Of a stretch of DNA of 12,940 nt, positions 6,241-12,700 are shown piece by piece. Position 1 is the stretch's first letter. Every line of letters starts with the position of its first letter. Below the pieces are notes generated by a model that searched no databases, was not told the origin of the DNA, and worked only from the letters and a program-made list of their open reading frames with translations. Both the position numbers and the translations under genes were made by a program. Source of the stretch: Chloroflexota bacterium (GTDB taxonomy: Bacteria; Chloroflexota; Anaerolineae; Promineifilales; Promineifilaceae). The stretch is from contig QQUD01000034.1 in the NCBI GenBank assembly GCA_008501785.1, positions 1-12,940 of the forward strand, given 5' to 3'.

Positions 6241-8379
6241 ATGGCTATTAACTATTCGCATGATGATCAAGGCATTGTCACCTTGACAATGGATATGCCA
6301 AATCGCTCTGCAAACGTACTGAATCAGAAATTTTTCACAGCATTTGAAGAAGCTGTGGTGAAATTGGAAGCGGATGACAATTTAACAGGGGTGATTTTAA
6401 CCTCAGGTAAAAAGCATTTTATGGTTGGAGCGGACATTGAAACGATGTTCGAATCTGATGACGCACAATTTCATTTTGACCTTTCGCAGACTATCAAAGC
6501 ATTGTTTCGGCGGCTTGAGACGTTAGGGAAACCTGTTGTAGCCGCGCTAAATGGTACTGCATTGGGCGGCGGACTGGAATTGGCGCTGGCCTGCCATTAT
6601 CGCGTTGCTTTGGACAATGATCGCATCAAGTTTGGTTTTCCTGAGGTTGGGTTGGGTTTGTTGCCGGGTGCTGGCGGTGTTGTGCGAACGGGGCGGATTA
6701 TTGGTTTGCAAGCTGGTTTGGAATGGCTAACGCAAAACAAGAAGCACACGCCTAAACAGGCGTTCACAGCAGGCATGATTCACGCATTGGCCAAAGATTT
6801 TGACGATTTAATGGCACAATCCCGTGCCTGGATAGTTGCCAATCTTGATGCTAAAGCTCCGTGGGATGCCGTGAAGCGATACAAAATTCCAGGTGGCGGT
6901 CCGCATCATCCCAAAATTGCCCAGATGGTAGCCATTGCCCCTGCGATGATGCGTCAAGAGACTAAAGGCAACTATCCAGCACCACCTGCCATCTTGTCGG
7001 CATTGGTTGAAGGGGCGCAGGTTGATTTTGATACGGCGTGCCGAATCGAGTCGCGTTACTACGCGAAGCTTGCATCTGGGCAGGTGAGTAAAAACATGAT
7101 TGGTGCCTTTTGGACGCAGCTCAACCAGATCAAAAAAGGATTGAGCCGTCCACAAAACGTACCGCCTCAACTAACGAAGAAAGTTGGTGTGCTGGGGGCG
7201 GGGATGATGGGACATGGCATCGCTTATGTGTCGGCGATGGCGGGGATGGATGTGGTTTTGGTTGATACGGATAGGGGAAAGGTAGATGGTGGATTGGGAA
7301 AGATTCGGGCTTTGCTGGAGAAGCGGGTGAGTCGGGGGCGGATGTCGCAGGCGAAGATGGATGAGGTTTTGGGGCGGGTAACGGCAACGGCCGTTTACAC
7401 CCACCTGCAAAACTGCGACCTGATCATCGAAGCCGTCTTCGAAAATCGCGACCTGAAAGCAAAAGTCACCAGCATGGCCGAAGCCAAAATGAACCCTGCA
7501 GGCATTTTTGCCTCCAACACGTCCACATTGCCCATTACCGGGTTAGCAAAAGCCAGCAAACGCCCTGAGAAATTTATTGGCCTGCATTTCTTTTCACCCG
7601 TTCACAAAATGCAGTTGGTGGAAATTATTGTCGGCGAGAAAACAGATAATGGAACGCTGGCAAAAGCGTTTGATTATGTGTTGGCGATTGGTAAAGTGCC
7701 GATTGTGGTGAATGATAGCCGTGGTTTCTACACATCTCGCGTCTTTAGCACCTGGACCAACGAAGGCATGGCAATGTTGGCCGAGGGACAGCATCCACAA
7801 GCGATTGAAATGGCGGGTTTGCAGGCCGGAATGCCTATCGGACCGCTGGCGGTGATGGATGAAGTGTCGCTTTCCCTAGCTGCGCATGTACGTGATCAGA
7901 CGGTTCGTGATGCGGCTGGTGACAGTAAAATTGCAATTGGCCATCCTGGATTTGCAGTGATTGACAAAATGATTGAATTAGGTCGGCCAGGGCGGGCTGG
8001 TGGTGGGGGGTTTTATGAGTATAACGGCCGTTCCAAACACCTGTGGCCCCAATTAACCGAACTATTCAAACCCAAGAATCCACAATTATGTCAACAAGAG
8101 ATGATTGAACGCATTCTGTTCATTCAATCCATTGAAACTGTGCGCTGCCTGGACGAAGGCGTGTTACATTCGGTGGCTGATGCCAATCTTGGCAGCATTT
8201 TCGGATGGGGATTTGCACCATTTCACGGGGGAACGTTGCAATTTATCAACGCAATAGGCGTTGATAAATTCGTTACCCGTGCTCACGAATTGGCTAGAAA
8301 GTATGGGGAACGATTTGTCCCACCCCAATTATTAATAGATATGGCAGCAAATGGCGCGGTTTTTCAGACGGAATCTTGA
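6241..8379 (+). CDS. Fused enoyl-CoA hydratase / 3-hydroxyacyl-CoA dehydrogenase (FadB/FadJ-like)
   Basis: A 712-residue bifunctional enzyme for the two middle steps of beta-oxidation: hydration of trans-2-enoyl-CoA, then NAD-dependent oxidation of the 3-hydroxyacyl-CoA. The N-terminal crotonase domain (about 1-190) has the oxyanion-hole GTALGGGLELALACH with catalytic Glu113, and FGFPEVGLGLLPGAGG with Glu135. The dehydrogenase domain starts near residue 315 with the Rossmann motif VGVLGAGMMGHGIA and has the FASNTSTLPI motif. Its catalytic pair is His449 in GLHFFSPVHKMQLVE and Glu461. A C-terminal helical domain follows, with GGGFYEY and FGWGFAPFHGG. The GLPEV-like spacing is closer to FadJ than FadB. 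GAGGAG stands about 8 bases before the ATG. The thiolase and acyl-CoA dehydrogenase upstream complete the cycle. Base composition flips sharply at 7387 and 8024 inside the gene. Confidence 0.95.
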   Translation: MAINYSHDDQGIVTLTMDMPNRSANVLNQKFFTAFEEAVVKLEADDNLTGVILTSGKKHFMVGADIETMFESDDAQFHFDLSQTIKALFRRLETLGKPVVAALNGTALGGGLELALACHYRVALDNDRIKFGFPEVGLGLLPGAGGVVRTGRIIGLQAGLEWLTQNKKHTPKQAFTAGMIHALAKDFDDLMAQSRAWIVANLDAKAPWDAVKRYKIPGGGPHHPKIAQMVAIAPAMMRQETKGNYPAPPAILSALVEGAQVDFDTACRIESRYYAKLASGQVSKNMIGAFWTQLNQIKKGLSRPQNVPPQLTKKVGVLGAGMMGHGIAYVSAMAGMDVVLVDTDRGKVDGGLGKIRALLEKRVSRGRMSQAKMDEVLGRVTATAVYTHLQNCDLIIEAVFENRDLKAKVTSMAEAKMNPAGIFASNTSTLPITGLAKASKRPEKFIGLHFFSPVHKMQLVEIIVGEKTDNGTLAKAFDYVLAIGKVPIVVNDSRGFYTSRVFSTWTNEGMAMLAEGQHPQAIEMAGLQAGMPIGPLAVMDEVSLSLAAHVRDQTVRDAAGDSKIAIGHPGFAVIDKMIELGRPGRAGGGGFYEYNGRSKHLWPQLTELFKPKNPQLCQQEMIERILFIQSIETVRCLDEGVLHSVADANLGSIFGWGFAPFHGGTLQFINAIGVDKFVTRAHELARKYGERFVPPQLLIDMAANGAVFQTES

Positions 8380-8432
8380 CATAATATTTGATTGCGGATC
8401 AGAGTGGTGAATAAACGGGCGTTCTCCCAACA

Positions 8433-8543
8433 TTAAACCACAATCACAATCCGCCCTTGCGTATGATGCGGCGCTACTTGGGCCAATGCAGCCTTCATTG
8501 CTGCTGTTTCCAACGGCACGATTTCAGAAATGGCAATTTGCAT
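8433..8543 (-). pseudogene. C-terminal remnant of a quinone-oxidoreductase/zinc-binding dehydrogenase
   Basis: On the minus strand a 36-residue frame reads MQIAISEIVPLETAAMKAAL and ends in HHTQGRIVIVV before TAA. The pattern ISEIVPLETAAMKA...HTQGRIVIVV matches the last residues of NADPH:quinone reductase-like (MDR superfamily) proteins. The frame stays open only about 17 codons further upstream (to a TAG near 8598), and the nucleotide-binding and catalytic domains are absent. This looks like the tail of a gene whose front was lost, now lying between two plus-strand genes. A coincidental match is possible given the short length. Confidence 0.45.
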
Positions 8544-8579
8544 ATTGTGCGTTGTTAATCTTTTTAAGGTTCTCGATTC

Positions 8580-8607
8580 TTGCCCCTCACAAACTTCTGG
8601 CTATACT
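8580..8607 (+). promoter_or_regulatory. Candidate promoter of the alpha/beta hydrolase gene
   Basis: TTGCCC (8580-8585) and TATACT (8602-8607) are spaced by 16 bases, about 43 bases before the hydrolase start. Apart from this and the dehydrogenase remnant, the gap 8380-8650 shows nothing clear. Confidence 0.4.
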
Positions 8608-8650
8608 CGTGTTGTCTTAACTTCGAACTGAGATTGTGAGGAATCTGCAT

Positions 8651-9523
8651 ATGCCTTTTCAGCCTAGTTATGAAGTGCCGGAACAACGACGAGCATACAC
8701 TGTACTGGCAAATAATGAAGTGAAAGCGGGAAACGGCCGTATTGGTTGCCTGATGCTGCATGGTTTCATGGGCAGTCCCGTAAGTTCGCACGATATGGCT
8801 AAATTTCTGGCCCAATATGGAATTACTGTTCATTGTCCTCTGCTCCCCGGACATGGCAATCTGCCCCAAAAGCTATACAAAGTTTCTCGGCGTGATTGGA
8901 TTGCCGAAGCAGAGGAAGCCTTGGATAAGTTGCGCCAACTTACTGACCATATTTTTGTGATGGGTCATTCAATGGGTGCTGTGTTAAGCGCTTATCTGGC
9001 AAGCAAAAATGACGACATTCGCGGTATGGTGCTCATCGCCCCTTTGTACGACGTGCCCGACCCACGCATCAAATTAGCAGTAATTGCTAAATATTTCATG
9101 CCCTGGTTTTACCCTCTCAAACATAAAAGCACTGACAAGGAACTCTTTTTAGGCCGTGTCAAGGATTTCAATCCTGACATTGACGTGCATGATCCATCCT
9201 TGAAAGATTGGTTGATGGGGGCGACGCGCATTCCCCTGTCAGGCACGGCACAGCTTGTGCGGATGGCGCAAGCAGGACGGAAACTATGGCCAAAAATCAA
9301 GATACCAACCATCATTTTGCAAGGCGACTCAGACCCTGCTGTCCCAGCAGACAGCGCCAAAACAATTTTCAACGCCATCCAAACGGAAGATAAACAGCTT
9401 GAAATGTTTGCAGATACAGGCCATGAACTAATGCGAGTCTGGGATCCAGCTCATAGTAAAGTATGGCAAAAAATACAACAATTTATTTGTGATCATGTAC
9501 TATCCGAACAACAAACAGCGTAA
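8651..9523 (+). CDS. Alpha/beta hydrolase (carboxylesterase / monoacylglycerol-lipase-like)
   Basis: A 290-residue serine hydrolase of the S33-like alpha/beta fold. The oxyanion strand and loop are LMLHGFMGSPVSSH. The nucleophile is Ser107 in MGHSMGA. The acid is probably Asp228 in LQGDSDPAVP, and the base is His258 in DTGHELMRVW. PLLPGHGNLPQKLYKVSRRD is characteristic of carboxylesterase Est30 and monoacylglycerol-lipase relatives. There is no signal peptide, so it is likely cytoplasmic. I chose the ATG at 8651, with GAGG about nine bases upstream, over the in-frame GTG at 8636. It follows the beta-oxidation genes by 271 bases with its own likely promoter. A role in freeing fatty acids from esters would fit the neighbours but is inference. 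Confidence 0.88.
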   Translation: MPFQPSYEVPEQRRAYTVLANNEVKAGNGRIGCLMLHGFMGSPVSSHDMAKFLAQYGITVHCPLLPGHGNLPQKLYKVSRRDWIAEAEEALDKLRQLTDHIFVMGHSMGAVLSAYLASKNDDIRGMVLIAPLYDVPDPRIKLAVIAKYFMPWFYPLKHKSTDKELFLGRVKDFNPDIDVHDPSLKDWLMGATRIPLSGTAQLVRMAQAGRKLWPKIKIPTIILQGDSDPAVPADSAKTIFNAIQTEDKQLEMFADTGHELMRVWDPAHSKVWQKIQQFICDHVLSEQQTA

Positions 9524-9691
9524 ATCAGACAAATTGAACAAACATATCCATTTAAAATTTGGCACTCTTGTCAACATGCGACGAAATAATGGCTGATGTA
9601 CAATACGGTCTTTATTGGCATTTGTATCGATCAGGTTGATTCCGATGGATAGCAATCGCTTACTAGCAACAAAATACCTAATACAGCTAGG

Positions 9692-9717
9692 GGATAAAAT
9701 AACCCAAACTTTTATCC
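9692..9717 (+). promoter_or_regulatory. Leader hairpin upstream of purL
   Basis: GGATAAAA (9692-9699) pairs with TTTTATCC (9710-9717) across a 10-base loop, about 20 bases before the terminator hairpin. The whole 260-base gap 9524-9783 holds no gene. I could not fit it to a known riboswitch class. Confidence 0.4.
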
Positions 9718-9737
9718 ACCTACTTACTTAGTCTCTC

Positions 9738-9771
9738 AAGCTCCCTTCACATCTTTTGAAGGGAGCTTTTT
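9738..9771 (+). terminator. Rho-independent terminator (possible attenuator) before purL
   Basis: AAGCTCCCTTC (9738-9748) pairs perfectly with GAAGGGAGCTT (9758-9768) over a 9-base loop, followed by a run of five T at 9767-9771. It is the clearest terminator in the window. It ends only 12 bases before the purL start, leaving no room for a promoter between them. It therefore probably acts on transcripts that should continue into purL, as an attenuator, and may also end transcription of the hydrolase gene. Confidence 0.75.
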
Positions 9772-9783
9772 ATTTATGGAGAA

Positions 9784-12700
9784 ATGACGTTGGAAGCACA
9801 AATGAAAAACACGGCCGTTTCGGCCACCTACCGTATCTGCATCACCCCTTGCTCAGCCACCAATCACCCCAAATTGCTTAAAGCTGCTTACAATGCAGGC
9901 ATCACCGAAATCACCGGCATCGTTCCAAACCGCCTTTACTTTTTAGAAGGCACACTCACTCCAGAGGAAGCTAAACAGCTTGGACATATGCTCTTGGCTG
10001 ATCCGGTGACGGAAGAATTGACGATAGACGATTTACGAGTGACGAGTGACCCTAATTCACAATTCAAAGCTACAACAAGTAGCATTCACAATTCACAATT
10101 CATTATTGAAACCACCCTCCTCCCCGGCGTCACCGATCCACCAGCCGAAAATCTTGTCCGCGCTGCACATCATCTCGGCATTACCGGACTAGAGCGTGCT
10201 GCAACCGGCACCCAATTTTTGCTCACCGGCGATTTGACAGATGACGATTTGCATCAGTTAGCTACCAGTATTCTCGCCAACCCAATTATTCATCGCTACA
10301 CCATTAACGAATCCATTACACCGCCATTTTTCCCTTACCAGGATAACGACAGCACATTTGATGTTATTTCAGTGCGCGACGCAAATGACGAGCAGCTTTT
10401 AGCAATTAGCAAAGAACGGCGGCTGGCACTTGATTTGGCCGAAATGCTGGCAATTCAATCCTATTACCTCGATGAAAATCGCGATCCAACTGACATTGAG
10501 TTGGAAATGCTTGCACAAACGTGGAGCGAGCATTGCGTCCACAAAACATTTAAAGCGCTAATCGACTTTACCGAGGCGGACGGCAGCAAAACACAAATCA
10601 ACGGACTGCTGAACACCTACATTCGTGCTGCAACTGAAGAAATTAACAAGCCGTGGGTGCATTCAGCGTTTGTGGATAATGCGGGCATCGTGGCATTTGA
10701 CGACACCTACGATCTGGCATTTAAAGCTGAAACGCACAACCATCCATCCGCTTTGGAGCCATTTGGTGGTGCAAACACCGGCGTTGGCGGTGTGGTACGC
10801 GATGTGCTGGGCGTGAGCGCTCGCCCGATTGCAAACACGGATGTGCTTTGCTTCGGCCCGCCTGACTTACCACAAGAGCAGGTTCCGCAGGGTGTACTGC
10901 ATCCGCGCCGTATTGCCGATGGTGTCATTGCGGGGGTGGAAGACTATGGCAACAAAATGGGTATTCCAACGGTTAATGGCTCGATTCATTACCACAAAGG
11001 GTACACGGCAAATCCGCTGGTATACTGTGGCTGTTTAGGTATTTTGCCACGTGGTTCACATCCAACAGAACCGCAGCCCGGTGATTTGGTAATTGCCATT
11101 GGTGGCCGCACAGGACGTGACGGTTTACGCGGTGCCACATTTTCGAGCATGGAAATGGATGTGCAGACAAGTGAGATAGCGGGAACGGCCGTTCAAATTG
11201 GCCACCCCATCATGGAAAAACAGGTACAGGAAGTAGTGCTGCGTGCGCGTGATGCCAAGCTGTACACGGCCATCACCGATTGTGGTGCAGGCGGCTACTC
11301 TTCGGCTGTCGGCGAAATGGGCGAAAAGCTGGGTGCAGTGATTCAACTGAACAACATCACGCTCAAATATCCCGGCCTACGCCCCTGGGAAATCTGGCTC
11401 AGCGAAGCCCAAGAACGCATGGTGTTTGCTGTGCCACCAGAAAATCTTGAAGCAATGCAAGCTATTTGTGACGGACAAGATGTAGAGCTAACCAATTTGG
11501 GTACGTTTGGCAATAACGGCCGTATTCACATCTACAACGGCGACACCCTCGTCGGCAACCTGAGCATGGAATTCCTACATGATGGCATTCCACAGCGGCA
11601 TTTAAGTGCTGAATGGAAGGATAGGGATCAGGGATTAGGGGCTGGGGATCGGACCCATCCCCCATCCCCCATCCCCCATCCCACAAAATCCCTTTTATCT
11701 TTGCTGACACATCCCGACATTCGCAGCAAGGAAGATGTAGTACGGTTGTATGATCATGAAGTGCAGGGTGGAACGGCCGTTAAACCCCTCGTTGGTATTG
11801 CCAACCACGGACCGAGTGATGCAACAGTATTGGTTCCCAACAATCAACAATCAACAATCAACAATCAACAATTAACAATTAAAGGCGCTGCTCTTTCCAA
11901 CGGCATCAATCCTCACTACGGCGAACACGACCCATACGCAATGGCCTGGGCCAACATCGACGAAGCATTCCGCAACGCGGTTGCTGTTGGCGCAAACCCA
12001 GATCAGATTTCAATTCTCGACAATTTCTGCTGGGGCAATCCTAATTTACCAGACCGGCTGGGGTCGCTTGTGCGCTGCACGCAAGGATGCTACGATGCTG
12101 CGATTGCCTACCAAACGCCGTTTGTTTCTGGCAAAGACAGCCTGAACAACGAATACACTGGCGCAGATGGCGAAAAACACGCCATCCCCGGCACATTGCT
12201 GATTTCGGCGCTAGGCATTGTGCCTGATGTGAATAAAACCGTCACAATGGACCTGAAGGAAGCAGGGAATTTGCTTTTTGTTGTTGGGGATACGCGGCAT
12301 GAATTAGTTGGTAGTCATTATTTAACAATCAACGAACAACAGTCAACGAATAACAGTCAACCGCCACAGCCGATTGCAAATCCGTTGGAGCGGTATCGGG
12401 CATTGCATATGGCGATGCAAGCAGATTTGGTGGCATCTTGTCATGATTGTGCTGAAGGTGGGCTGGCGGTGACGCTGGCGGAGATGTGTTTGGCGGGTGA
12501 ATTGGGGGCGATGGTGACTATAACGGCCGTTCCCATCGACGGCGCACTCACCGACATTGACATCCTCTTCTCCGAATCACAAGGCCGCCTCGTGGTCGAA
12601 GTCAAACCCGAAAACGCACTCAAATTCCGCCAACTGCTGCAAGACATCCCTCATGCCCAAATCGGCAAAGTCACTGGTGAAAACCTGGTTATCAGTGGAC

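Larger units (their letters stand above)
210..12530. repeat. Dispersed palindrome ACGGCCGT, 14 copies, all inside genes
   Basis: Exact copies begin at 210, 914, 2298, 3733, 4951, 5872, 7387, 8024, 8733, 9811, 11185, 11516, 11773 and 12523. Eight are the longer palindrome AACGGCCGTT (914, 2298, 4951, 7387, 8024, 11185, 11773, 12523). All nine genes carry at least one, and none lies between genes. The word is read in all three frames (Thr-Ala-Val, Asn/Asp-Gly-Arg, and Lys-Arg-Pro once), so protein sequence alone does not explain it. About 0.2 copies would be expected by chance for an 8-base word in this length at even base composition. Confidence 0.85.

Noticed and set aside
9524..9737. Known riboswitch (purine, PRPP/ykkC, glycine or T-box) upstream of purL
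   Set aside because: None of the conserved core words of these classes could be found by eye; only hairpins are reported.
210..12530. ACGGCCGT as an ordinary restriction site (it contains the EagI core CGGCCG)
   Set aside because: Restriction targets tend to be avoided in their host genomes, whereas this word is strongly enriched; a solitary methylation target remains possible.
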